DNA of 64,000 nt from Ignavibacteriales bacterium (GTDB lineage Bacteria; Bacteroidota; Ignavibacteria; Ignavibacteriales; Melioribacteraceae), in the NCBI GenBank assembly GCA_026390775.1, contig JAPLFF010000007.1, forward strand, positions 372,001-436,000, written 5' to 3'. A program made the position numbers and the translations under genes. The notes below the pieces were generated by a model. That model worked only from the letters and a program-made list of their open reading frames with translations, searched no databases and was not told the origin of the DNA. Shown here one piece after another: positions 34,457-45,905 of the stretch. Position 1 is the stretch's first letter. Each line of letters starts with the position of its first letter.

Positions 34457-35347
34457 TTAACCGCGCGGATGATGATCTTTGTGTTCTTGTTTTATATAAT
34501 TCCGGTCAACATGTGTATAGATTTGAGTAGTAGAAATATCCGCGTGCCCTAACATTTCTTGAACAGCTCTTAGATCGGCTCCTCCTTCTAAAAGATGTGT
34601 CGCAAAAGAATGCCGGAAAATATGAGGATGAATATTTTTACTTATGCCTGCTTCTTTTGCATAATGATCAAAGATTTTCCAAATCCACATGCGTGAAAGT
34701 TTTGTACCGCGTTTATTTAGAAATACAAAATTCTGACTCTTAGTTTTTTTCTCTAAGTGCGGTCTTGAACGAATTAGATACTCCTTAATCCAATTTATTG
34801 CACTGCTTCCAATTGGAACTATTCTTTCTTTTGAACCTTTACCTAATACTCTTATTACTTCATCATCAAAAAAAAGATCGTTTATTTTTAGGTTGAGAAG
34901 TTCAGATACACGTAGACCTGAAGAATAAAATGTTTCGAGAATTGCTTTATCACGCAAACCTGTTGTATCACCTGTCTGCGGTGCATTAAGGATCATCTCT
35001 ACTTCCGGTAGAGTTAATACAGATGGCAGCTTACGAGCTTTTTTAACTCGAGAGAGTTTTTCTGTTGGATTTTTTTCGATGTAACTGTTGTTTTCTAAGA
35101 ATCTAAAAAAACCTTTAATGGAGGACATATAACGAGCTGATGTTGCGCTGTCTGCACCAGACTTTCGCTGACGTTCAAAGAATTTTGCAATTATGTTTGA
35201 TGTAACTTCACTAAAATCTTTTACTTTGGTTTCAGAGAGGAATGTTAAAAATTTTTGAAGATCGTTTTTATATGATTTAGTAGTATTCTCGGAAAGATTT
35301 TTTTCGTAACGAAGAATAGTTAAATATTCTTTTAGAAATTCCTCCAT
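34457..35347 (-). CDS. xerD: site-specific tyrosine recombinase XerD
   Basis: 296 residues, with an N-terminal SAM-like core-binding domain and a catalytic domain that shows the full set: Arg in YSSGLRVSELLNL, Lys in VLGKGSKERIVP, HIFRHSFATHLLEGG (His-x-x-Arg), LGHADISTTQIYTHV with the final His and the nucleophile Tyr. It resolves chromosome dimers at dif together with FtsK, whose gene is also in this window. The five residues after QEHKDHHPRG mark the usual end. XerC versus XerD was chosen by sequence feel only. Confidence 0.9.
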   Translation of the reverse strand: MEEFLKEYLTILRYEKNLSENTTKSYKNDLQKFLTFLSETKVKDFSEVTSNIIAKFFERQRKSGADSATSARYMSSIKGFFRFLENNSYIEKNPTEKLSRVKKARKLPSVLTLPEVEMILNAPQTGDTTGLRDKAILETFYSSGLRVSELLNLKINDLFFDDEVIRVLGKGSKERIVPIGSSAINWIKEYLIRSRPHLEKKTKSQNFVFLNKRGTKLSRMWIWKIFDHYAKEAGISKNIHPHIFRHSFATHLLEGGADLRAVQEMLGHADISTTQIYTHVDRNYIKQEHKDHHPRG

Positions 35348-35352
35348 CGCAT

Positions 35353-37545
35353 TTATTCTTCACTCTTAGTGTTTTCCAATTCCTCTTGCTTTGGATATCT
35401 AATTCTCTTGTGCTGATGACCAACGAGAATACTTAAAAACGATTCTTTAATTTGTTTGATATCCTTAAACGTAAGCGGAGCTTCATCAAGTTGTCCGTCA
35501 TCTATTCTGCTGTTGATCAAATTGTTAATAACATTTTCAATTTTTTGTGAATCGGCTTCATTTAAAGAACGTACAGTTGATTCACACGCATCAGCCAGCA
35601 TAACGACTGCCGTTTCTTTTGTGTTCGGCTTTGGTCCCGGATAGCGATAATCATTCAAATCAACCTTAGCTTCTCCATACAACTCTTTTGCTTTTTCATA
35701 GAAATAAGATATTATCATTGTACCGTGATGCATCGGGATAAAATCTATTACCTCTTTTGGAAGTGAATAATTTTGACCCAATTCAATTCCCTTTTTAACA
35801 TGATCTAAAATAAGTTTAACACTTCTTTCCGGAGATAATTGCTCATGAATATTTTTAGAATCAATCTGATTTTCAACAAAACTTTCCGGGTCAATCGTTT
35901 TGCCTATATCATGATAATATGCGCCAACACGTGCAAGTGTAGAATTGGCTCCAATTGCTTCTGCAGTAGTTTCAACAAGTGTTCCAATAGTAATCGAATG
36001 ATTAAAAGTTCCGGGTGCGCTCTTGGCTAATTCTTTTAATAACGGCTTATTAAAATCTGTTAATTCCAGCAAAGTTAAATCTGTAGTGATTTTAAAAATC
36101 CTTTCGACAAAAATTATAAGACCATAAGTTAAAACCGGACTCATCAAAGCATTCGAAATAGCAAAAGCAAAAGAAGAGAGGAGTTGATTAAAAGAATCAA
36201 ATCTTTCAAAGCCAAAGGCAATAATACTTAATGCATAACCGATAAAGATATAAAGAAATGAACGGAAAATTTGAGTACGATTCTTAATATCACGTACAGT
36301 AAAAGCTGCAAGTCCGCCAGCGATGATATTGGTTAGAGCAAATGCATAGTCGTTACCGCGTAGACCTCCTACTATTAGAGAAATAATTACAGTTCCATAA
36401 AATCCTACACGTGAATCGAAAATAATTGTTAACAGCATTGATGCAACGGGAACAAGTACGAGAAATTCTACAGGTGAAGGAACATCAAGTTGATAAATAA
36501 GAAAAGTTAAAAAACTTATGAATAGAATAATGCAGGCGATGAGAACTATTTTAAGGTTATCGCCATAAATTCTTTTTCTGAAAAGAACGATATAAATAAT
36601 GAACGGTAATAGAACAATCAGAATATGTAAAAACTTACCGAAATTTTGAGAGAAGCGTTCCCAGTATCCGGTTCCCTGCCCTTTTGCAATTTTATATGAA
36701 TCTATTTTTAATTTTACATCAGGAGTAATGCGGTCATGTTTTGCAACAATGCGTTCGTTTTCATTGACTATACCGACATTTGGCGGAACTTTATCTTTTG
36801 CATTTTGAACAGCTGCATCTGTTAATTGCCTGCTAAAAACCAAGTTCGGTTTAATAAAATTAGCTATGTATTCCTCAATAGCAACATTTAATTCCGTATC
36901 ACTGCTTACGTTTCCATTTAGATAGAATTGAATAAAATTATTTACAGAATTACGATCCAGATAATTTGTCTTGGGAAAAGCGTTTTCAAACTTGCCGTCT
37001 CTTAATGCAATGCTGTCTCTTGGAATATCTTTATAGCTAACACTAAGCAGTCCGCGTTGATAAATCTTATTTAATATTTGTGAAGCATTACTAAAAACTT
37101 GTGTGATCGAGGAAATTCTTGATCCGGTAAATGGTTTTTGTTTATGTGTAAATTTATAAAAAGTAGAATAAGATCCATCGCTAAGTAATTTAGTTGAGTT
37201 TTGAGCATTATTGTTTTTAGATAACACTTTGGTAAGAAATAAATTTGAATCTTTCAGTGAATCCAAATACAATTTTTCTAAACTGATATCTCGGAGAAAG
37301 ATAGGAAGTATTGCTCTGGCAACTTGAATTTTTTCTCGTTCATAAGTCTTAAGATCTTTTAAGATTTCAAAAGTGGTTGAAGAAATAAGATCTTCATGAA
37401 TCCAAACGGAGCCAACCGTAACTTCAGATTCAATTGATTCACCCCTTGGAAACATTAATACTATTAATAAAGCTGTAATAAGAATGATCGCAAACTTAAC
37501 GTGTAAACTAGATCTTAATTTTTCAACCATTTTTGAATTCATCAT
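35353..37545 (-). CDS. 7TM-HD domain phosphodiesterase, PgpH/YqfF-like
   Basis: 730 residues. After one membrane segment (about 18-33) comes a long extracytoplasmic 7TMR-HDED domain (about 40-300), then seven hydrophobic segments (about 305-480), then a cytoplasmic HD domain with NHSITIGTLVE, GAYYHDIGKT and PMHHGTMIISYF. PgpH-type members break down cyclic di-AMP; this protein has the HDxxxK and HH motifs needed. It is a likely second-messenger control point for envelope or osmotic state. It begins two bases downstream of the stop of a decayed HAD hydrolase. Confidence 0.88.
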   Translation of the reverse strand: MMNSKMVEKLRSSLHVKFAIILITALLIVLMFPRGESIESEVTVGSVWIHEDLISSTTFEILKDLKTYEREKIQVARAILPIFLRDISLEKLYLDSLKDSNLFLTKVLSKNNNAQNSTKLLSDGSYSTFYKFTHKQKPFTGSRISSITQVFSNASQILNKIYQRGLLSVSYKDIPRDSIALRDGKFENAFPKTNYLDRNSVNNFIQFYLNGNVSSDTELNVAIEEYIANFIKPNLVFSRQLTDAAVQNAKDKVPPNVGIVNENERIVAKHDRITPDVKLKIDSYKIAKGQGTGYWERFSQNFGKFLHILIVLLPFIIYIVLFRKRIYGDNLKIVLIACIILFISFLTFLIYQLDVPSPVEFLVLVPVASMLLTIIFDSRVGFYGTVIISLIVGGLRGNDYAFALTNIIAGGLAAFTVRDIKNRTQIFRSFLYIFIGYALSIIAFGFERFDSFNQLLSSFAFAISNALMSPVLTYGLIIFVERIFKITTDLTLLELTDFNKPLLKELAKSAPGTFNHSITIGTLVETTAEAIGANSTLARVGAYYHDIGKTIDPESFVENQIDSKNIHEQLSPERSVKLILDHVKKGIELGQNYSLPKEVIDFIPMHHGTMIISYFYEKAKELYGEAKVDLNDYRYPGPKPNTKETAVVMLADACESTVRSLNEADSQKIENVINNLINSRIDDGQLDEAPLTFKDIKQIKESFLSILVGHQHKRIRYPKQEELENTKSEE

Positions 37546-37546
37546 A

Positions 37547-37730
37547 TTATTTTTTTGAATGAAGAAGCATTTTCAAAAATTCTGCAACTCCATCTTCATT
37601 GTTCGATCTCTTAGTTACAATATCTGCCATTTTTTTAGTTCAGGAATAGCACTTGCAACGGCAATCTTTAGAGCGTCTGTATCAAAGAGTGATTTATTAT
37701 TATACCAATCACCAATTACAACTAAGATTG
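37547..37730 (-). pseudogene. remnant of a Cof/HAD-IIB hydrolase, frameshifted and truncated
   Basis: Read on the minus strand, 37730 to about 37634 encodes LVVIGDWYNNKSLFDTDALKIAVASAIPELK, and the other frame from about 37630 to 37547 gives MADIVTKRSNNEDGVAEFLKML with a TAA stop. Joined, this is the C-terminal end of a HAD-IIB phosphatase (GDxxND ... AVANA..ELK..ADxVT...DGVA). The frames break at a run of seven A residues (one base short). The metal-binding GDxxND has become GDWYNN. Upstream to about 37800 only stop-broken sequence is left. The gene had stood directly before the 7TM-HD gene. Confidence 0.8.
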
Positions 37731-37849
37731 TGTAAAAATAATGATTTCAAAGTTAATTGAGGCAAATTCTTGTGATGATTTCAAATTATTATTTTCACCA
37801 CGTTTTGTTGAGGGTGTTTATTAGAATTGATTAAAGTAGTTGCAATCCT

Positions 37850-38209
37850 CTATAAATTCTCTAATTCTTTTAATGCTTCGTTTACAGTATTACAAACATG
37901 AAGGACTCTATCAAGCTGAGAAATTTCAATAAGAGTCTTAACATTCTTTGTCGGAGAAGCAATGCGAATATGACCTTCATTTGATTGGAGAATTCTAAAA
38001 GCCAGTAGGATAGCACTTAATCCCGAACTGTCGCAATAATCAACTTCGGAAAGATCAATAATAAGTTTTTTTACATCTTCAGTATGAAGAAGTATGGTAA
38101 ATTCACCTTCTACAAATCCGGCGATGGAAGCATCAAAACGCTTTTCATTTAACTTAAAAATTGCGCTATCGCCTATTTTTTTTAATTCGTAATTGAAATT
38201 CTCGCTCAT
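37850..38209 (-). CDS. STAS domain anti-sigma factor antagonist
   Basis: 119 residues forming one STAS domain of the SpoIIAA/RsbV type. LIIDLSEVDYCDSSGLSAILLAFR contains the conserved Ser that a partner kinase would phosphorylate. Such proteins free a sigma factor or act in two-component-like switches. No anti-sigma kinase of the RsbW kind is adjacent; the ECF/anti-sigma pair at 43524-44777 is of a different type. It stands alone between the HAD remnant and an unknown gene. Confidence 0.88.
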   Translation of the reverse strand: MSENFNYELKKIGDSAIFKLNEKRFDASIAGFVEGEFTILLHTEDVKKLIIDLSEVDYCDSSGLSAILLAFRILQSNEGHIRIASPTKNVKTLIEISQLDRVLHVCNTVNEALKELENL

Positions 38210-38281
38210 CTTTCGCTACTATAAAGTATAATTTTACACCTCTAATCTACAAATTCGGTTAAATAATCCCAACGTTTTTAA

Positions 38282-38812
38282 TTAGAACATTTGTAGGTAA
38301 TTTAAAAAATTTTTATATGAGATTTCAGAATCACCTTGTTTACCAACTATTTGAAGGTTGTAATAACTTTCAGACAGCTCTTTTACAAAACTGATACGGA
38401 TTTTTGATTTTACAATATTAGAAATCGCACTGAAAAAAATATTTTCAGAACGGTTTAGATCAATAACTACATCAAATTCTTTTGTATTAAGTCTCGCAAC
38501 AAGACTTTTTTCAGGCAAATGAAATCTTGAAACTTGGTGCGGAAGAAAAGAAATAAATTTGTATTTCTCTTTATCGGGGATCAAATTGTATTTATGTTCA
38601 GGTAAAAACAATGTTATCACTTTTTTCTGGTTTTGATAATATTTTAATATTTCAAGAGTATGATAAAAATCTTTGTCAAAACTCGGCATTACAAAAAAGA
38701 AATCTTTTGCACTACTTATGACGTTGTTATAAGTAAGTTGTTCGATATTTTTGCGCAAATATTTTCTTTTTACAACAAAATGACCAATCTTTCGTTTTAT
38801 TCCTTCAAACAT
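38282..38812 (-). CDS. conserved hypothetical protein, possibly glycosyltransferase-9-like fragment
   Basis: 176 residues that I do not firmly recognise. The order of alternating strands and helices (DFFFVMPSFDKDFYHTLEILKYY, KKVITLFLPEHKYNL, FDVVIDLNRSENIFFSAISNIVKSKIRISF) recalls the N-terminal half of heptosyltransferases, where a DLN(R) stretch precedes a helix and a GF/F strand. It has no catalytic C-terminal half. The gene starts 3 bases after the ligA stop, so it is probably co-transcribed with ligA. Confidence 0.6.
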   Translation of the reverse strand: MFEGIKRKIGHFVVKRKYLRKNIEQLTYNNVISSAKDFFFVMPSFDKDFYHTLEILKYYQNQKKVITLFLPEHKYNLIPDKEKYKFISFLPHQVSRFHLPEKSLVARLNTKEFDVVIDLNRSENIFFSAISNIVKSKIRISFVKELSESYYNLQIVGKQGDSEISYKNFLNYLQMF

Positions 38813-38815
38813 TTT

Positions 38816-41708
<2,893 letters not shown>

Positions 41709-41724
41709 TGAGTTAACTTAATTC

Positions 41725-43117
41725 TTAATAACTCTTTTCTAATTTTGCTGCAAACGAACCATCAAGTCCATGTAAGTGAGTTAAAGTTCTAACGCAGCCA
41801 TTTTCATCTATAAGCTCTGCTGAAAGCGCATTACCCGGATTAATCAACTTAAAGTTGGGAAAATCTAATAAGAATTTTTTTATGATTTCAAAATTCTCTT
41901 CTGGTTCAATAGTACATGTGCTATACACTATGAAACCGCCGTTACTTAATAATGATGCGCCCTTCTTCAGTAACTCGTATTGAATATTAACAATTTTTCT
42001 GATATCCCCCAAGTCCAATTTTTCTGATATCCCCCAAGTCCCTTTTCCATTTTAGATCTGGTTTTTTGGTCAATGTTCCCAATCCGGAACAAGGTACATC
42101 AACTAAAACTCTGTCAAATCCTTGCTCATCTTCGTATTCATTAGCATCAATAGTAATTGTTTTTACATTGGTTACTTTCAGTCTATCCAAATTTTTCTGT
42201 AATATTTTCAACCTGCTCTCAAATCTGTCTAAAGCAATTATTTCTCCGGAGTTTTGCATTACATCAGCAATGAAGGCCGTTTTTCCTCCGGGAGCGGCAC
42301 ATAAATCCAATACTCTCATTCCCGGTTTTACATCTAATAATTTAATCGGTAGTCCGGTGCTTTCATCTTGAACAGTAAAGTAACCTTTATGAAAATATTC
42401 CCAATCTGTAATATTTGAAAGAACGTTAAGACGAATAAATTCCGGCAAAAATTTTCCATTTGTAAATTTCAGATCTACACTGTTTAGTAAAGAATTCATT
42501 TCTTCATAATTGGAAACTAATCCATTAACACGAATTGTTAGTATAGGTTTATTGTTATTCGAAATTAACAGCTTCTCTGTTTCATCCTTTCCGTATCTGG
42601 TGATCCATCTTTTAACCATCCAACTAGGATGAGAATAATAAGCGCTGAAGTAGGCAATGATATCCTCGTTAGGATCCGGATAACGAATTGAATCTTTGCT
42701 TCGAATGATATTTCTTAATACACCATTTGTTATATCGGCAGGCTTTTGTCCTTGAAGTTTTTTAACAAACTCAACGGCTTCGTTAACGGCAGCATATTCC
42801 GGAACCTTGTCAAGAAACAAAATTTGATACAAGGCTACTCGCATAGCATTCTTAACATTAGGAATACATTTTGAAAATTGTCCTTTATAAAAACCATTAA
42901 GTATCCAATCGATTCTACCAAGCCAGCGAGTTACACCATGCACTATTTCGAAGAGTAATGATTTATCGAGTCCCGAAAGGTTGGAATTTTTTAACTCTAT
43001 ATCGAGGAGTTTATCTAGATAAGCATCTGTTCTATCAATGCGGTTTAAGATTTTTACAGCATGCCCTCTTACGCCTTGATAAAGATTGAGTTCAAATGAA
43101 TCGTTATTCTGTTCCAT
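41725..43117 (-). pseudogene. rsmB: 16S rRNA m5C967 methyltransferase RsmB, frameshifted by a 25-bp tandem duplication
   Basis: The first part (from ATG 43117) has the NusB-like N-terminal domain and the SAM fold with LDLCAAPGGKTAFIAD and DVPCSGLGTL (motif IV Cys). After KWKRDLGDIRKI it runs into a duplicated 25-base block, reads GLGGYQKNC and stops at 41987. The rest (VNIQYELLKKGASLL, YSTCTIEPEEN with the motif VI Cys) continues in another frame to 41725. Removing one copy restores a single 455-residue RsmB. As written the product lacks motif VI and should be inactive. I prefer ATG 43117 over the ATG at 43192, which lies inside the rpmE terminator. Confidence 0.88.
41991..42040. repeat. exact 25-bp tandem direct repeat in rsmB
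   Basis: Positions 41991-42015 and 42016-42040 are identical (unit begins CAATTTTTCTGATAT and ends CCCAAGTC). The unit length is not a multiple of three, so it shifts the frame. The exact identity says the duplication is recent, or it could be a slippage or assembly error. Confidence 0.95.
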
Positions 43118-43182
43118 ATCAAACAATAATTTTAGGTGCTGTAAATTAATTAATCTATACCTTGAATAACGGGAAGGGTATT

Positions 43183-43213
43183 TAAAAAGCAAAAGGGCTG
43201 GTAATACAGCCCT
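43183..43213 (-). terminator. intrinsic terminator of rpmE
   Basis: On the minus strand AGGGCTG-TATTAC-CAGCCCT (43213-43194) is a 7-bp GC-rich stem, followed by TTTGCTTTTT. It begins 21 bases after the rpmE stop. Confidence 0.8.
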
Positions 43214-43233
43214 CTAACTGAAAGCTGAAAAAT

Positions 43234-43440
43234 TTATGCTTCTTTCAAACCGTATTTTTTCTTGAATCTTTCTACTCGTCCGGTTGAATCAACAATTTTT
43301 TGTTTTCCGGTAAAGAAAGGATGACAATTCGAACAAAGCTCAATCTTAATACTGCTGACAGTTGAACGTGTTACAAATGTATTTCCACAAACACATGTAA
43401 CTTCACATCTCTTATAATTTGGATGAATACCTTTTTTCAT
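43234..43440 (-). CDS. rpmE: 50S ribosomal protein L31
   Basis: 68 residues starting [16 protein letters not shown]. It has the zinc-binding cysteine set of the C-plus type: C12 and C16/C18 in CEVTCVC, and CSNC near residues 36-39, followed by HPFFTGKQK. An AAGGAAG site lies upstream of the ATG. Flanked by a good promoter and a terminator, it is a single-gene unit. Confidence 0.97.
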   Translation of the reverse strand: MKKGIHPNYKRCEVTCVCGNTFVTRSTVSSIKIELCSNCHPFFTGKQKIVDSTGRVERFKKKYGLKEA

Positions 43441-43470
43441 TTACTACTACTTCCTTGATTATTTTGGGCA

Positions 43471-43502
43471 CAAATTTAGCTATGCTGAAGCTAAAAAACA
43501 AA
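43471..43502 (-). promoter_or_regulatory. Bacteroidetes-type promoter of rpmE
   Basis: On the minus strand TTTG (43502-43499), a 20-base spacer, then TAAATTTG (43478-43471) is a perfect match to the FCB-group sigma-A consensus. The start would be near 43465, about 25 bases before the rpmE ATG. Confidence 0.7.
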
Positions 43503-43523
43503 CTGCTATTACTTTGATAAAGC

Positions 43524-44189
43524 TTATTTCCGAACCTTTTTTAAAGAATCTGCTTTCAACTGTGCTTTTTTGATTGAGTCAACAACAGCTCGGTACCTCT
43601 CTAACGTTTTTTTGTCTGGTTTTTCTGAAACAATTAATCCATCATATTGTGAAGATTCTTCACCGTTGTTTACAATATTACCTCTATTCGTATTATTTTG
43701 GTTCTTATTAGATCCTGAAATGTAATCATCAAGTTTGATTGATCTTGAATCATATAATGGAGACCGTGCACTGGGTTTAGTTACTCGATCATTTGATCCC
43801 AAGAGACTGGATGAATTAGATTGTAATTTGGTGGTAGATGGAACTGATTGCTGATTATTCAATTCATTCTTAGCAGATGTGGAATTATTAACTGCTGACT
43901 GTTTATCCTGCAGTTTGGTCTGCTGTAATATTTGATTATTATTTTCCTGTGATGAAGGAAAGAAAATAAAAAAGAGAATAATTGCTGAAACAACTACAGC
44001 CGAAGGAGCGAGAAATTTTGCCCAATTGAATTGTGGTCTTTCTTTTTCCGTCTTTCCAAAATTTTTATTTTGAATACGTGTTAATAAATTATATTCAAAA
44101 TTATCGGGTGCTTTAATCTTGGGTAATTCTTTTAGATCCTTCAACATTTCTGAAAATTTATTTTCTTCATTGTTGTAGATTTTTTTCAT
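43524..44189 (-). CDS. probable anti-sigma factor partner of the adjacent ECF sigma
   Basis: 221 residues with no recognised catalytic domain. A cytoplasmic N-terminal segment of about 60 residues (NKFSEMLKDLKELPKIKAPDNFEYNLLTRIQNK) is followed by one membrane segment (about 68-85, FLAPSAVVVSAIILFFIFF) and a low-complexity Asn/Ser/Gln-rich periplasmic part, ending in a Lys-rich helix. It starts 3 bases after the ECF sigma stop. This order and layout are typical of membrane anti-sigma factors, though it lacks a clear zinc-binding HxxxCxxC motif. Function is inferred from position. Confidence 0.65.
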   Translation of the reverse strand: MKKIYNNEENKFSEMLKDLKELPKIKAPDNFEYNLLTRIQNKNFGKTEKERPQFNWAKFLAPSAVVVSAIILFFIFFPSSQENNNQILQQTKLQDKQSAVNNSTSAKNELNNQQSVPSTTKLQSNSSSLLGSNDRVTKPSARSPLYDSRSIKLDDYISGSNKNQNNTNRGNIVNNGEESSQYDGLIVSEKPDKKTLERYRAVVDSIKKAQLKADSLKKVRK

Positions 44190-44192
44190 AAG

Positions 44193-44777
44193 CTACTCTC
44201 TGTAGATATGTTTTAAAAGTTTTTGTAATTGTGCTCTTCCGCGATTAATTCTTGATTTAACTGTCCCGATTGCAAGTCCGGTAATTTCAGAAATCTCTTC
44301 GTACGAAAGATCTTGTATATCTCTTAAAATAACAACCTCACGATAAACAGGTTTAACTTTCAATAGCGCCTTCTGAATAATCTCATTGCGTATTGTACCA
44401 TCCGCAGCTTTATCGGGAGCTATGAACATCTTGTCTTCAATCTGAGGCGATCTTTCATCATCACTGTTATCAATTGAAAAAATAATTCTTCTTCGTCTTC
44501 GCTTCAGTTCGTTCTTGGCAAGATTCCCTGCAATTGTGTAAATCCACGTTGAAAATTTTGCAAACGAACGGTAAGAATCTTTGTTCAAATAAAATTTTAT
44601 CATAGTATCTTGAACAACATCAGTGCAAATATCGCGATCACCAACAAATCGGTAAACAAAATTCATTAATGGATCCTTGTAACGTTTAACTAAAATATCG
44701 TACGCTTCAGGAGTATTATTATCCTGATACTCTTTAATTAAATCTTCATCCGAAAGTTCTGTCAAAAGCTTACTCAA
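44193..44777 (-). CDS. ECF-family RNA polymerase sigma factor
   Basis: 194 residues with the sigma-70 region 2 (YDILVKRYKDPLMNFVYRFVGDRDICTDVVQDTMIKFY ... STWIYTIAGNLAKNELKRRRRR) and region 4 (KVKPVYREVVILRDIQDLSYEEISEITGLAIGTVKSRINRGRAQL). The start is TTG at 44777. Upstream on its strand lies TTGAAA, 19 bases, TATAAT, which could be a promoter but ends only a few bases before the start. It likely controls an envelope-stress set with the next gene as its membrane inhibitor. Confidence 0.93.
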   Translation of the reverse strand: MSKLLTELSDEDLIKEYQDNNTPEAYDILVKRYKDPLMNFVYRFVGDRDICTDVVQDTMIKFYLNKDSYRSFAKFSTWIYTIAGNLAKNELKRRRRRIIFSIDNSDDERSPQIEDKMFIAPDKAADGTIRNEIIQKALLKVKPVYREVVILRDIQDLSYEEISEITGLAIGTVKSRINRGRAQLQKLLKHIYRE

Positions 44778-44861
44778 CGAAAATTATACCCTTTTTAGAT
44801 AAAAATGTTTCAAAATTTTTGATTTAATTTTAGCTATTCAATAAAAAAATGCAATAATTGG

Positions 44862-45899
44862 TCAGGAAACAATACTTGATGTTACTTCCTCACCCAGAAT
44901 TTCACAAATTAACATTAATAAAACTGTATGGTAGTCTGTTGCGGTCGTTTTTACGGCTAAATCTGCATTTAATAAAGCTCTGGAAGCATTTAGAAGCCGA
45001 TCATCCGACATAAGATATTTTGCTTTTTTACAATTAAAATAATATCCCCAACTAACACCAACCAGTTTAACTGCTTCATTATCATTTACTTTTGATCTGA
45101 CGAGATCGGTAATTTGAGCGACCGTAAGAACGAATTTCGCCAGCATATTTATTATAAAAACTATTTCAACACCGGCATCTAAAAGATTGTAAGCGACTTC
45201 AATTGATCGTGATTTATCACCTTTTCCAAGAGAGTCTTGTAAATCAAAAATTGAATATTCTTTGGTCGGAGAAGAGATTTTTTTGATATCATCATAAGTA
45301 ATTTCATTCTTGCCGTTCATGTAATTAATTATTTTTTGGAATTGCATTTCAAGAAGCGATTTATCTTCACCAACAATTTCAATTAAAGCCCTTGCATTAT
45401 CTTGCGAAAAATTTATTCCAAGTTTCTTGGTTTTTTTTACAACCCAATCAACTAATTCTTCGCCTGTTGCAATGCGTGCTTCAAAGAGTTTTTTTTTCTC
45501 TAATAAAATTGAGTATGGTTCCTTTGAAATATCAGAAATTTTTCCGAATTGAATAACTATAAGAACTGTGAATTCAGATGGACTATTAACGTATGAAACG
45601 AGTTCTTTTTTATCACCAATTTTCTCAAAGTTTTTTAGGATAATTAATTTCTTCCCTCCGCCAAATGGAAATGAGTATGCAAGATCTAAAACTTGTGTAA
45701 GGCTTAAATTCTTATCCGCTGATATGATTTCTTTATCAAAATCCGAAAGAAGGTGTGGCGTTACAGCTTTCTCTAATGTCTCAACTGCAAGATCTATCGT
45801 GTATTGATCTTCTCCGCATAAAAAATAAATCGGAAGAAAATTTTCCTTAGAAAGAAATTTTGCAATTTCAGTTATTGAGGGTAATTCTTTTTTTGCCAT
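44862..45899 (-). CDS. holA: DNA polymerase III subunit delta
   Basis: Clamp-loader subunit, 345 residues. N-terminal LPIYFLCGEDQYTIDLAVETLEKAV, FPFGGGKKLIILKNFEKI, a middle helical lid (KKLGINFSQDNARALIEIVGEDKSLLEMQFQKI) and a C-terminal collar helix set (YSIFDLQDSLGKGDKSRSIEVAYNLLDAG) follow the delta family order. It starts 6 bases after the cyclophilin gene on the other side, i.e. the cyclophilin gene lies upstream of it, and it ends before the sigma factor gene. Confidence 0.9.
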   Translation of the reverse strand: MAKKELPSITEIAKFLSKENFLPIYFLCGEDQYTIDLAVETLEKAVTPHLLSDFDKEIISADKNLSLTQVLDLAYSFPFGGGKKLIILKNFEKIGDKKELVSYVNSPSEFTVLIVIQFGKISDISKEPYSILLEKKKLFEARIATGEELVDWVVKKTKKLGINFSQDNARALIEIVGEDKSLLEMQFQKIINYMNGKNEITYDDIKKISSPTKEYSIFDLQDSLGKGDKSRSIEVAYNLLDAGVEIVFIINMLAKFVLTVAQITDLVRSKVNDNEAVKLVGVSWGYYFNCKKAKYLMSDDRLLNASRALLNADLAVKTTATDYHTVLLMLICEILGEEVTSSIVS

Positions 45900-45905
45900 T
45901 GATGC

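Noticed and set aside
41725-42018. A separate 97-residue gene beginning DLGDIRKI
   Set aside because: It is the C-terminal part of RsmB; its apparent TTG start lies in the duplicated 25-mer.
43117-43192. Earlier rsmB start at 43192
   Set aside because: The 25 extra residues are not RsmB-like and the start lies in the rpmE terminator; ATG 43117 fits the family N-terminus.
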